64,000 nt of DNA from Cumulibacter soli (GTDB lineage Bacteria; Actinomycetota; Actinomycetes; Mycobacteriales; Antricoccaceae). Each line of letters begins with the position of its first letter. Within the stretch, counting starts at the first letter, position 1. Shown here piece after piece: positions 49,870 through 58,684 of the stretch. A program made the position numbers and the translations under genes. Below the pieces are notes generated by a model. It did no database searches. It saw only the letters and a program-made list of their open reading frames with translations, and was not told where the DNA came from. The stretch spans positions 1-64,000 of the forward strand of contig NZ_SMSG01000007.1 of assembly GCF_004382795.1 (NCBI RefSeq), read 5' to 3'.

Positions 49870-51600
49870 TCACGCCACCGCTTCTGCCGCTGTCGCTGTC
49901 GCTGTCGCAGGACGCGCTACTTCGACGTTATAGCTCGCGAGTAGTTCGGCAAGTTCCTGATGAAAAGCATCCCGATCAGGGGGATCGTCGATGTGAGCGG
50001 CAAGGAACGCTATCAGGTCATCGGCGGGGTCGAGTTGTTCGTCGCTCCTCGCCACCGCCTCCCGCGCTGCGCACGCGCGCCTCGCGATGTCATCAAGCTG
50101 TTCCTGGTCTGGTAACTGGATCCGCGCGTTGAGAATCGGCCTTCGGTCAGGATCGATCCGTGGCGGCGGCGTCCACCACGGAAGCCCGTCAAGCATGTCG
50201 ATTCGCCATCCCGACGAATCGAGTTCTCGGTGGTGCCGCCCGCACACCAGCGTCATGTTGCCGATGTCCGTGTCTCCGCCCCGCCACCATTCGACGACGT
50301 GGTGTCTCTGGCACCAATCAGGCGGCGCATCACATCCGGGGTGCGAACATCCTCCGTCGCGGGCAATCATCGCGAGCGTCTGACCTTCGCTAGCAACCCG
50401 CCGCGATCGCCCGTACCCGATGATCCCCCGCGACTCGCTCATCCAGGTCGGGATCAGCATCGCTTCTCCTGCGAGTCGCTTGAGGTCGTCGAGCGTGATG
50501 CGGTCACCGCCGGCAACCCGTCCGACGTAGCAGGAGCCGGACACCCTCGCGTTGGGCGAACCGATTACGGAGTCGCTGCCCGTTTCGTCGCCCGGTACAA
50601 GCGCGGTCAGCCCGAGTTCCCGCATGATGCGGTCGGCATCAATAACGAGATGGACAGTCGCTGATGTACCCCCACTCGCGGGCACGCCCGATAGATCAAG
50701 GAGTCGCTGCATCGCGTCCTCGAACGCGTCATGTTGGCGCTGCGGGGCGCTTCGCTCGTCCGGCGTACCGTCGTCCGCGGGACGAGGCGCGCCGAGGGGA
50801 CCGAGCACCGCGTCAAGTTTCGCCTTTGCGCTCGCGGTCAGGTAGCCACTGATCGGGTAGAGCCCGTCGTAACGCCTCGTGCCCACGCGCAACCCGCGGC
50901 GCGCTTTGGCGATCTCCGGGTCGGGACCTTGCCCGTCGGGAACGAGGATCTGATTGATCCCCTCACCCACCTTCCGTACATCCGCTGGCCCGACAGAGGC
51001 GCTCTGAGCAATCAGGATCTGCTCCGCCTGCTCGCGCAGCGAGGGGTCGATATCGGGGATCGTCTCTAATCGACGCATGGCTGCGCCGGTCTCGTCAATG
51101 TTGTCGAGGGTGACACTTCCTTCTCGAGCGGCCTCAGCCAAGGCTGGCAGCGCGGGAGGCATTTCGCCTTCGCTGAACCCGTTTCGCGGGAGCAGTTGCT
51201 TCGCTCGGCGAGCACGCGCCGACGCCTCCCGCGAACTTATCTTGAGTTCTGTGGCAAGCACCCGAGCAATGCTCGCGCGCTTCTGCCCTGCATACTCCGC
51301 CAGTCCTTCTGTCTCAGCGGCCTCAATGACACGGCTGTCGAACAGCACGCTACGGGCTCGGTGCGCTTCGAACTCGCGAGCGATCGCGAGCAGGCACTCA
51401 GGACCAAGGGCGGCGAAATCGCCACGCTCACCAATATCGATCAACGCGTTCAGCCCATTCGATAACTGGCCGAACGCATCCGATAGTTCACGCGAGAATT
51501 CCTCAGCCACCGCAATAAGCCGCGGCCCTTCCATCGGATTTTGTCGCGCCACGTCTCGCGTATCAGCGGGCACGAAGCGCAAGGGATCCGTATCACTCAC
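49870..51600 (-). CDS. DUF222 domain protein with C-terminal HNH endonuclease domain
   Basis: This 576-residue protein has the long helical DUF222 region (about residues 30-330; SARARRAKQLLPRNG and later TLDNIDETGAAMRR). An HNH nuclease domain follows: two Cys in CSHPGCDAPPDWCQRHHVVE, then GNMTLVCGRHHRELD. These are abundant actinobacterial genes of uncertain function, often repeated in a genome. I chose the GTG at 51600, which has GGGAGGTGG seven bases upstream. The open frame reaches a TTG at 51660, but that start lies inside a promoter (51632-51660), so it would not be transcribed. The C-terminus carries a short Ala/Thr repeat from a CGCTGT tract. Confidence 0.9.
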   Translation of the reverse strand: MSDTDPLRFVPADTRDVARQNPMEGPRLIAVAEEFSRELSDAFGQLSNGLNALIDIGERGDFAALGPECLLAIAREFEAHRARSVLFDSRVIEAAETEGLAEYAGQKRASIARVLATELKISSREASARARRAKQLLPRNGFSEGEMPPALPALAEAAREGSVTLDNIDETGAAMRRLETIPDIDPSLREQAEQILIAQSASVGPADVRKVGEGINQILVPDGQGPDPEIAKARRGLRVGTRRYDGLYPISGYLTASAKAKLDAVLGPLGAPRPADDGTPDERSAPQRQHDAFEDAMQRLLDLSGVPASGGTSATVHLVIDADRIMRELGLTALVPGDETGSDSVIGSPNARVSGSCYVGRVAGGDRITLDDLKRLAGEAMLIPTWMSESRGIIGYGRSRRVASEGQTLAMIARDGGCSHPGCDAPPDWCQRHHVVEWWRGGDTDIGNMTLVCGRHHRELDSSGWRIDMLDGLPWWTPPPRIDPDRRPILNARIQLPDQEQLDDIARRACAAREAVARSDEQLDPADDLIAFLAAHIDDPPDRDAFHQELAELLASYNVEVARPATATATAAEAVA

Positions 51601-51631
51601 CTGTGCCCACCTCCCATCACCTGACACATCT

Positions 51632-51660
51632 ATAGTACATCTGTTCGACTTGTTGGTCAA
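51632..51660 (-). promoter_or_regulatory. Promoter of the DUF222/HNH gene
   Basis: On the minus strand TTGACC (51660-51655) and TACTAT (51637-51632) are spaced by exactly 17 bases. The start point would be near 51625, about 25 bases ahead of the GTG at 51600. It rules out the upstream TTG start. Confidence 0.7.
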
Positions 51661-51858
51661 GGATCTGCCCCTCTAACCGTTCAAGAGGTCCTTCTGGGCG
51701 CCTGCGCTAGTGGACTTCCATGGCACCCGACGTCCTGCCGAACCCGCGACCCCCTGCGAAACGACGACGCCAAACCAGCACCGGAACTCGTCGCCGTCTC
51801 GATCGACTCCGACGCGCAACGATGACGACAATTCAGCACCGCGGTCGTAGGGTGAATC

Positions 51859-52299
51859 ATGCTCACACTGACGACGTCACTAGAACCATTTGGACCCGCG
51901 TGCGCGATTTTCTTGACCGATGAGCAGGTCGCCGAACTCGCCCCGGTGAAGAATCCACCCGTCATCGTGACGATTGACGACAAGGCGCAACGCTTGCGAA
52001 TCGCCCGGATGGACGGTCGTAACTGCATTGGATTCTCAAAGGCCGCTCGCGCGGCACTCGGGGTCGAGATCGGCGATACTGTCACGGCCACGATCCAACT
52101 CGACTCCACCGAACGCACCGTCGAAGTCCCGCCGGAACTCGCGGCAGCGTTAGACGGCGAGCCGGGCGCCCGCTCTGCGTTTGACGCGCTTTCCTACACC
52201 AAGCGTAAGGAGCATGCGCGTTCCGTGGCCGAAGCGAAGAAGGCCGAGACGCGCGAGGGGCGCATCGCCAAGATCATCGCTACTTTGTCGACGCAATAG
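51859..52299 (+). CDS. YdeI/OmpD-associated family protein (DUF1905-like)
   Basis: This 146-residue protein has an N-terminal DUF1905-like barrel (RNCIGFSKAARAALGVEIGD, then VTATIQLDSTERTVEVP). The YdeI-type C-terminal helical tail follows, with ALSYTKRKEHARSVAEAKKAETREGRIAKI. These small soluble proteins are widespread, with no settled biochemical role. AGGGTGAATC before the ATG is a reasonable ribosome binding site. It stands alone in the plus strand, and the region 51661-51858 before it has no gene. Confidence 0.85.
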   Translation: MLTLTTSLEPFGPACAIFLTDEQVAELAPVKNPPVIVTIDDKAQRLRIARMDGRNCIGFSKAARAALGVEIGDTVTATIQLDSTERTVEVPPELAAALDGEPGARSAFDALSYTKRKEHARSVAEAKKAETREGRIAKIIATLSTQ

Positions 52300-52377
52300 C
52301 CCAACTGGCGCTATCCGCCGAGCGCTGCGGTACTCGCGGCCGCTGAAAGATAGGCGTTCGGGCTCTGGTGCCGTCGA

Positions 52378-53379
52378 CTAACTCTGCTCCGCGACGCGAA
52401 CCATGCGCTTGCCGACATTCTCACCCGCGAGCAGTCCCACCAATGCCTGGGGCAACTGCTCGATCCCCTCGAGCACATCTTGCACGACTTTCACCTTGCC
52501 GTCCTCGACCCAGGATCGAAGCTGCGCGCGGGCCTGATCGAACTCGTCCTGGAAGTCAAATACCAACAGCCCTTCCATCCGGATCCGCTTGGTCGTGATC
52601 AATCCGGGGACTCCACGCGGGCCGGCCTCAGGCGCCTCGCCGTCGTACGCCGACACGCTGCCGCAGCACACAATTCGACCGTGCTGATTCAGCAATCGCA
52701 ACGCATACTCCAGCGTCTGGCCACCGACGTTATCGAAATACACGTCAACGCGATCGGGGCACGCGGCCTTCAGATCCTGGTAGTAGGTCTCGCTGCGGTA
52801 GTTCACCGCAGCATCGAAGCCAAGTTCGTCAGTGAGAAACGCGGCTTTTTCCGCGTTGCCGACGATTCCCACGACGCGGCAGCCATGCAACTTAGCCAAC
52901 TGGCCGACGACGTTTCCTGTTGCGCCGGCGGCTCCGGAGACCAACACGGTCTCCCCCGCCGCAGGGCGGCCAACCGACAGCAATCCGAAGTAGGCCGTCA
53001 GTCCGGTAATGCCCAGGATGCTCATGTAGTGGCTGAGCTCGCCCTCGACCGCTAGGGGCTCTACCTGTCCTGCGGGCAGTACGGCGTACTCCTGCCAGCC
53101 GAAGTCTCCGCCCACGATGCTTCCCGCCGCAATCCCGTCGGCACCCTCAATTACTTCAGCTAGCCCGTAGCCCGCCATCACATCGCCCTCATTGAGCTGC
53201 GAGCGGTACGTCGCGCCCTGCATCCACGCCCGGTTCGCCGGATCGATGGACACCAGCAAATTTCGGCACAGCACCTCACCCGCGGCCGGCTGCGGCATCG
53301 GCGCTTCACCCAACTCGAAGGTGTCGACTCCGAGTGCGCCCGTGGGGCGCTTGACGTATCGAATCTGCCGGTTCTGCAC
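52378..53379 (-). CDS. NADP-dependent MDR oxidoreductase, leukotriene B4 dehydrogenase/CurA type
   Basis: This 333-residue zinc-free medium-chain reductase shows PMPQPAAGEVLCRNLLVSIDP, GYGLAEVIEGADG and the cofactor motif LVSGAAGATGNVVGQLAK (about residues 145-162). A later YFDNVGGQTLEYAL is typical of the LTB4 12-hydroxydehydrogenase family. It reduces alkenals or enones with NADPH. The GTG at 53379 has GGAGG seven bases upstream. It lies downstream of the amidase operon on the same strand, beyond a hairpin, and is convergent with the YdeI-like gene. Confidence 0.93.
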   Translation of the reverse strand: MQNRQIRYVKRPTGALGVDTFELGEAPMPQPAAGEVLCRNLLVSIDPANRAWMQGATYRSQLNEGDVMAGYGLAEVIEGADGIAAGSIVGGDFGWQEYAVLPAGQVEPLAVEGELSHYMSILGITGLTAYFGLLSVGRPAAGETVLVSGAAGATGNVVGQLAKLHGCRVVGIVGNAEKAAFLTDELGFDAAVNYRSETYYQDLKAACPDRVDVYFDNVGGQTLEYALRLLNQHGRIVCCGSVSAYDGEAPEAGPRGVPGLITTKRIRMEGLLVFDFQDEFDQARAQLRSWVEDGKVKVVQDVLEGIEQLPQALVGLLAGENVGKRMVRVAEQS

Positions 53380-53474
53380 GGGGTACCTCCAACGCGGTGA
53401 GCACGGTCACGCCAACGGTACCGAGTCACGCTGGCCGCGCAACCTGCGGCCACACAACTCTCAGGCGCCACGAC

Positions 53475-53517
53475 AACTCCGGGCCCACGGGTTTCGTGCT
53501 CCCGCGGGCCCGGAGTT
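53475..53517 (-). terminator. Hairpin at the end of the amidase operon
   Basis: The arms 53475-53491 (AACTCCGGGCCCACGGG) and 53501-53517 pair over 17 bases with one mismatch. On the minus strand it follows the amidase stop by about 57 bases and precedes the MDR gene. A terminator closing the eight-gene operon is likely. Confidence 0.65.
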
Positions 53518-53574
53518 CCGCACCCGTGTCGTGAACGCGCGCTCACCTCCTTTCGTTGCAGCATCGGTCTGCTG

Positions 53575-54984
53575 CTACGCCGCCGCGAGCGACCCCAGCG
53601 GCGCGATCAGGCCGACGTTCTCGGTGGCCGCCTCATAGGCGGCACCCACACCAAGCAGCGACGCCTCGGAAAACGGCTTGCCCATGATCTGCAGGCCGAG
53701 CGGTAGACCGCTCGCGTTCAGGCCGCAGGGAATCTGCAACGACGGCAAGCCAGTCAGATTCATCGGCAACGACAGCCGGACGTAGCCTGGCGTCGCGGCC
53801 TCGACGCGCCCATCAGGGAACTCGTACACCGGGTTCTCGGCAGGTACGGCCGGCGCGAACGTACTCGGTGCAACGAGAACATCGCAGTCCGACATCATGT
53901 CCATCCACGCGGCTTTGAACAACTGGCGCATCCGCAGAGCATCGACGTAATCCGTGGCGAGGATCGTCTCGCCGACCTCCAGCAACTGCCGTGTCTCTTC
54001 GGTGAATAGCTCAGGACAGCTCCGCATCGCCTTGCGGTGATAGGCGCTCGCTTCCGGCATCATGATCGCCCACTCCATCGCGGTGAGATGCTTCGTCATC
54101 GGGATCTCGACCTCGACGATCTCGGCCCCTAGCGATAGCAGCACCTCGATCCCGGCGCTCGTTGCGGACGCAACCTCAGCATCGACATAGTCGGTGAACC
54201 AGTTGGTCGGCACGCCGATCCGCATGCCCTCGATGCCAGAACTCAGCAGCCGCGCGTAATCCTCCGACGGACGACGCACCGAGGCAGGGTCACCGCCGTC
54301 GTAGGTCGCGATCGCGTTCATTATGAAGGCGGCGTCCGCGACGTTGCGCGTCAACGGGCCGACGTGATCCAACGACCAGGACAGCGAGGTCACGCCTGTA
54401 CGCGGAACAAGGCCGTACGTCGGCTTCAACCCGACCGTGCCGCACAACGCAGCAGGGATCCGGATCGACCCTCCGGTGTCGCTACCGAGACCGGCATGCA
54501 CTGCCCCGTAGGCGATCGCGGCCGCCGTACCACCGCTGGAGCCACCTGGAATCCGGGAGAGATCCCACGGGTTGCGTGTCGTCGGCGTGGTAGCGCCGAA
54601 CGCGAACTCGTGCGTGTGCGCTTTACCGACCATCACCGCACCCGCGCTGTTCAGCGACCGAATCACCGCCGCATCGTCCTCGGGCACGTAGCCGGCGCGT
54701 ACCTGCGAGGAGGACGTCGTGGGGATCCCCGCGGTATTGATCAAGTCCTTGATCGCGATCGGGATCCCATGCAGCGGGCCCCGGTAGCGCCCCGCGACAA
54801 TGTCTTTCTCTGCTGCCACTGCCTGTGCCCTGGCGTGGTCTGCGGTGACCGTTGCAAAAGCGCCAACCTGGGGCTCGAGCGCCTCGATACATTCGAGCGA
54901 AGACTCGACTACCTCGCGAGGGCTGATTTCGCGTTGTGCGATCGCCGTCGCCAGATCGACCATGGTCATCTCACGTGGTTGCAT
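53575..54984 (-). CDS. Amidase signature family hydrolase
   Basis: This 469-residue amidase has the Ser-cisSer-Lys triad: Lys79 in GIPIAIKDLIN, cis-Ser149 in IPGGSSGGTAA and nucleophile Ser173 in SDTGGSIRIPA. It hydrolyses amide bonds in the cytoplasm. It starts four bases after the small protein at 54989 and is the last gene of the operon. The small-protein neighbour resembles AtzG, the partner of the amidase AtzE. The substrate is presumably the compound imported by the ABC transporter of this operon. It is related to the amidase at 55491 but clearly distinct. Confidence 0.93.
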   Translation of the reverse strand: MQPREMTMVDLATAIAQREISPREVVESSLECIEALEPQVGAFATVTADHARAQAVAAEKDIVAGRYRGPLHGIPIAIKDLINTAGIPTTSSSQVRAGYVPEDDAAVIRSLNSAGAVMVGKAHTHEFAFGATTPTTRNPWDLSRIPGGSSGGTAAAIAYGAVHAGLGSDTGGSIRIPAALCGTVGLKPTYGLVPRTGVTSLSWSLDHVGPLTRNVADAAFIMNAIATYDGGDPASVRRPSEDYARLLSSGIEGMRIGVPTNWFTDYVDAEVASATSAGIEVLLSLGAEIVEVEIPMTKHLTAMEWAIMMPEASAYHRKAMRSCPELFTEETRQLLEVGETILATDYVDALRMRQLFKAAWMDMMSDCDVLVAPSTFAPAVPAENPVYEFPDGRVEAATPGYVRLSLPMNLTGLPSLQIPCGLNASGLPLGLQIMGKPFSEASLLGVGAAYEAATENVGLIAPLGSLAAA

Positions 54985-54988
54985 TTGC

Positions 54989-55180
54989 TTACTCCCATCC
55001 CGCGTTAAAAGCGCTGCTCGGCGGTGTCTCGCCGAGGTCGACGTCGTTAGCCATCTGCCGGATCATCTGTTGTGTAGGTAATGCCGCGCTCGTGATCACT
55101 GCCAGCCGATGATCAGGGGTATCGAGTTCGGCCAGGCTCACGATCGCGCCCACGGTCGCAACATCGTCTTGGGTCATCAT
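54989..55180 (-). CDS. AtzG-like (DUF4089-like) small protein, probable amidase partner
   Basis: This 63-residue protein sits just before the second amidase. Its C-terminal half, DVDLGETPPSSAFNAGWE, follows the pattern of DUF4089/AtzG proteins, which end in an acidic or Gly-Glu-Pro-x-x-x-F tail and resemble the GatC subunit of GatCAB. The helical middle (PTQQMIRQMAND) fits. Known members bind an amidase and complete its active site. The ribosome binding site is weak; the ATG at 55180 is the only good start. The match is by pattern, so confidence is moderate. Confidence 0.6.
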   Translation of the reverse strand: MMTQDDVATVGAIVSLAELDTPDHRLAVITSAALPTQQMIRQMANDVDLGETPPSSAFNAGWE

Positions 55181-55252
55181 TTCCGTATCCGTTCTGTCCT
55201 CGATGATTCGAACGCGCCAGCCGGCACAAGACCGTCGGCGCCTGGTGGTCCG

Positions 55253-55447
55253 CTAGGGCGTCGGTCGGAAGAACACTCCCGGTTCTTCGTACTTCACCTC
55301 GCTCATCGCGTACAGGGCCTCGACCTCGGCACGTCGCGCGAGGTAACGATTAGTCAGCCGCTCCTTCTCTTCCGCTGTGGCGGGGAATCGCATCTCCGCA
55401 CAGCGCAGCTCGATGATCTGTGCTGCGTCGGTCGTCATTGCTTTCAT
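55253..55447 (-). CDS. Second AtzG-like small protein, probable partner of the first amidase
   Basis: This 64-residue protein follows the amidase at 55491 by 43 bases. The helical part (TAEEKERLTNRYLARRAEVEALYAM) and the acidic tail VKYEEPGVFFRPTP match the AtzG/GatC-like pattern of the small protein at 54989, with little residue identity. AGGAGAGATCG before the ATG at 55447 is a good ribosome binding site; a longer frame to 55525 lacks one. Each amidase gene in the operon therefore has its own small companion. Confidence 0.6.
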   Translation of the reverse strand: MKAMTTDAAQIIELRCAEMRFPATAEEKERLTNRYLARRAEVEALYAMSEVKYEEPGVFFRPTP

Positions 55448-55490
55448 CGATCTCTCCTGGTCACGTTGGTCGGATGTGTACTCACGCTGC

Positions 55491-56897
55491 TCAGACGGGA
55501 ACGGCGGCTGCCAGTAGCGGCGCACGCTGCAGGTGATAGTCGGTGCGCAGCTGGTATGCGTGCCCTACCCGTAGCGCGGTCGCCTCTTCGAAAGCCGCCG
55601 CTGACAGCGATACGCCCAGCGGCAGTCCGCCCGAGGTGAACCCGAAAGGCATCGCAAGCGTGGGATTCCCGACGCCGTTCCAGTAGCCAGTGAGGTTCGT
55701 CGATCCCGGCCCGTCCCACATCCGTTCGACGTCGTCGAACGTCAAGGCGCCACAAGTGGTCGTCGGGGTCGCGACGACATCGACGTGTGTCATCAGTTCC
55801 TGGACGGCCTTCACTCCCACCCGTCGTACTCGCTGAGCCTGTACGACGTCCGCCGAGCTGTACAGCGTCGCCATGGACAGGCACTCGCGCAAACCTCGGG
55901 AGTAGTCAGCCCACCGATCGATGAAGTCGACTGAGTGGTACGCCGCAGCCTCCACGATCATCAGCATCATCGAAGCCGTGGCAACCTGCTCGTAGAGCGG
56001 GAGTTCGACAGGCACTACGATGGCACCGGCCTCGGTAAGGCGCGCCTCCAGTTCATCGAATGCAGCGCCGAGCTCGGCCCGGGCCGCCGCCTCGGTGTAC
56101 ACGCGCTCAAGCCTGTCGACGCCGACCCGCAGTCCGCTCAAATCCCCGGACAGACCAGCCGTGTAATCCGGGACCGGAACGTCGGCAGAATTAGGATCTA
56201 GCGGTCCGGCGCCAGCCATCACGTTGAGCATCAGCGCTGCGTCGTACGCCGAGCGCGTCATCGGCCCGATGTGATCGAGGGAGAACCCTAACGGTGCGCA
56301 GCCATCCTTTGGCACCCGACCAAAAGTCGCCTTAAGGCCGGTGATTCCGCAGTACGCCGCTGGGATCCGGATACTGCCACCGGTGTCCGTGCCGAGGCCA
56401 CCGAGCATCATTTCCGACGCGACCCCGCCGCCAGTGCCCGAACTCGACCCGCCGGGCCAGGTGTCGGTATCCCAGGGATTGCGTGGAATCGGGAACGGCT
56501 TCTCGGTGTCCGGGGTGCCGATCGCGAACTCCATCGTCGTCGTCTTTCCGACGATGACCGCACCGGCTGCGCGCAACCGCTGCACGACGGTCGCATCCCC
56601 GGACATTGAGGAAGAGTCGAATACCAGGCTCTGACAGGTGGTTGGCCCTTCCTCGGTAGTGATGATGTCTTTGATCCCGAGCGGGATCCCCGCCAGGGGC
56701 CCCATCGGCTCCCCTGCGGCCCGTGCATCGTCGCTGGCCTGCGCCGCGGCCAGGGCAGTCGCGTCGTCACGCCGAATGAAGACGCCCAGCTCACCGTCGT
56801 TCGCGTCAGCGTTCGCTAGCGCGTTCTTGGTGAGCTCGACGGCGCTCGTCTCCCCTGCTGCAAGTTGCTCTAGTGCGGTCTGGATTGTGAGGGTCAT
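55491..56897 (-). CDS. Amidase signature family hydrolase
   Basis: This 468-residue amidase has Lys76 in GIPLGIKDIIT, cis-Ser151 in WPGGSSSGTGG and nucleophile Ser175 in TDTGGSIRIPA. It is the fifth gene of the operon, following the fused ABC ATPase by 40 bases. The ATG at 56897 has AAAGGGA eight bases upstream; the frame to 57053 lies in the ATPase gene and is not used. With the transporter it probably hydrolyses an imported amide. The two amidases may act in sequence on the same molecule. Confidence 0.93.
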   Translation of the reverse strand: MTLTIQTALEQLAAGETSAVELTKNALANADANDGELGVFIRRDDATALAAAQASDDARAAGEPMGPLAGIPLGIKDIITTEEGPTTCQSLVFDSSSMSGDATVVQRLRAAGAVIVGKTTTMEFAIGTPDTEKPFPIPRNPWDTDTWPGGSSSGTGGGVASEMMLGGLGTDTGGSIRIPAAYCGITGLKATFGRVPKDGCAPLGFSLDHIGPMTRSAYDAALMLNVMAGAGPLDPNSADVPVPDYTAGLSGDLSGLRVGVDRLERVYTEAAARAELGAAFDELEARLTEAGAIVVPVELPLYEQVATASMMLMIVEAAAYHSVDFIDRWADYSRGLRECLSMATLYSSADVVQAQRVRRVGVKAVQELMTHVDVVATPTTTCGALTFDDVERMWDGPGSTNLTGYWNGVGNPTLAMPFGFTSGGLPLGVSLSAAAFEEATALRVGHAYQLRTDYHLQRAPLLAAAVPV

Positions 56898-56937
56898 AGT
56901 TGGATTCCCTTTCTCCGGCCTAAGCCGGCGTCCTTGG

Positions 56938-58674
56938 TTACGCGGCTGTCGTGGCGACTCGCGGCTCGAGTACGGCGTCCACAAGGGTTCGCGTGATCGC
57001 ATGCCGCGGATTCTGGAACATGTCATCAACCGGTCCGGTCTCGACGATCTCACCGTGGTTGAGCACCGCGGCCCGCTCGCACATGAACTCCACGAGCGGC
57101 AGGTTGTGCGTGATCAGCAGCAGCGTCAGCCGCCGCTCGGCCTGTAGATCCTTGAGCAGGTTGAGAATCTGCGCCTGCACCGAGACATCCAAAGCCGCGG
57201 TCGGCTCGTCCAGGACCAGAAACTCGGGCTCGCTGGCCAAGGCGCGTGCGATTCCCAGACGCTGCTTCTGTCCGCCGGAGAACTCGTGCGGGTAGCGGCC
57301 GTAGTGCGCCGGTTGCATGCCCACGCGTTCGAGCAGTTCGAGCGTCCGTTCGCGGGCCATTCTCGGCTCACATAGACCGAATTGGGTCATGCCGAACGCG
57401 ATCTGTTCGCCGACGCTGCGCCGTCGGTTGAAGGCTGAGCCGGAGTCCTGAAAGACGATCTGGGTGCGTTGCCGCAGCGATCGCCGGAAGCCTTTGTCTC
57501 GCCCTCTTCCGATGTTCGTGATGTCATTTCCCTCGAACTCGATCACGCCCGATGTGGAATCGACGAGCCCGAGCATCATCCGACCGATCGTCGTCTTGCC
57601 GGAACCTGACTCGCCGATGAGGCCGAAGGACTCGCCACGCGCGATGTCGATGTCAACCGACTTGACTGCGGTGAACGACTTACCGCGCCCGATCGGATAC
57701 TCCTTACGCAGCTCGCGTACGCGAACTACCGGCAGATCGGACGTGCGTCGTTCGGCGGGGGTCATCCCGTCGAGCCCGACATTCACGTCACGAGCGAAAC
57801 GGTTCACGCGAGGCAATCGATCAGGGTTTCCGAGCTCGGTCAGTCGTCGGTCGGCGCGCGGCACGCGGCGCTCCTCGAGGCTGAGGTCGAACTTCGGCAC
57901 CGCGCTGATCAGCGCCTTGGTGTACTCCGCACGCGGGTTTTGTAGTACGTCGTGAACGGGGCCCTGTTCGACGACCTGCCCTGATCGCATGACCACTACG
58001 TGCTGGCACATCCGAGCAACCACGCCGAAATCGTGCGTGACGATCACGATGGCGGTGCCGAGGCGACGGTTCACGTCGACCAGCAGATCGACGATCTGCT
58101 TCTGCACAGTCGCGTCGAGCGCGGTCGTTGGTTCATCGGCGATCAGCAGATCCGGTTTGCACGACAACGCCTGCGCGATGAGGACGCGCTGCCGCTGCCC
58201 CCCGCTGAGTTCGTGTGGATACGCTCGCATTCGCCGCTGCGGCTCAGGCATCGCAACGAGTTCCAGCGACTCCAGCGCCATTGCCGCTGCCTTGGCCTTA
58301 GAGACATCCTGATGCCGCCGGATCACCTCCACGAGCTGCGATCCAACTCGAAAGGAAGGGTCGAGTCCGGTGAGCGCGCTCTGAAACACCATGCCGATTC
58401 GTGACCCGCGGATTTTCTGCCGCTCGGACGGCGGCATCGCCAGCAAATCCGCGCCATCGAAAGTCACTTCGCCGGCGGCGATCTCTGCGGTGTCCGGTAG
58501 AAGGCCCATCACCGTCATTCCGGTCACCGACTTTCCCGAGCCGGACTCACCGACGATGCCGACGATGCCACCGCGCGGTACGGCGATATCGACTCCGTCG
58601 ACCGCTTTAACCTGTCCGGACTCGGTGTTGAAGTAGGTCTTCAGGCCCGAGATCTGCAGAATCATGTCAGTCAT
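56938..58674 (-). CDS. Fused double ATP-binding protein of a peptide-type ABC importer
   Basis: This 578-residue protein contains two complete ABC ATPases (DppD-like then DppF-like). The first has Walker A GESGSGKS (about 43-50), LSGGQRQRV and LLIADEPTTALD. The second has GESGSGKTT, FSGGQKQRL and FLVLDEPTAALD. Each has an oligopeptide-importer C-terminal tail region (ENPRAEYTKAL-like and QNPRHAITRTL). The ATG at 58674 follows TAGGAG. Fusion gives one polypeptide in place of the usual two and fixes their ratio. It powers the permeases encoded upstream. Confidence 0.95.
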   Translation of the reverse strand: MTDMILQISGLKTYFNTESGQVKAVDGVDIAVPRGGIVGIVGESGSGKSVTGMTVMGLLPDTAEIAAGEVTFDGADLLAMPPSERQKIRGSRIGMVFQSALTGLDPSFRVGSQLVEVIRRHQDVSKAKAAAMALESLELVAMPEPQRRMRAYPHELSGGQRQRVLIAQALSCKPDLLIADEPTTALDATVQKQIVDLLVDVNRRLGTAIVIVTHDFGVVARMCQHVVVMRSGQVVEQGPVHDVLQNPRAEYTKALISAVPKFDLSLEERRVPRADRRLTELGNPDRLPRVNRFARDVNVGLDGMTPAERRTSDLPVVRVRELRKEYPIGRGKSFTAVKSVDIDIARGESFGLIGESGSGKTTIGRMMLGLVDSTSGVIEFEGNDITNIGRGRDKGFRRSLRQRTQIVFQDSGSAFNRRRSVGEQIAFGMTQFGLCEPRMARERTLELLERVGMQPAHYGRYPHEFSGGQKQRLGIARALASEPEFLVLDEPTAALDVSVQAQILNLLKDLQAERRLTLLLITHNLPLVEFMCERAAVLNHGEIVETGPVDDMFQNPRHAITRTLVDAVLEPRVATTAA

Positions 58675-58684
58675 GTGTGCGCTC

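Noticed and set aside
49888-49905. CGCTGT x3 short tandem repeat at the end of the DUF222/HNH gene
   Set aside because: Only three units, in frame, encoding a few Ala/Thr residues; no sign of phase variation.
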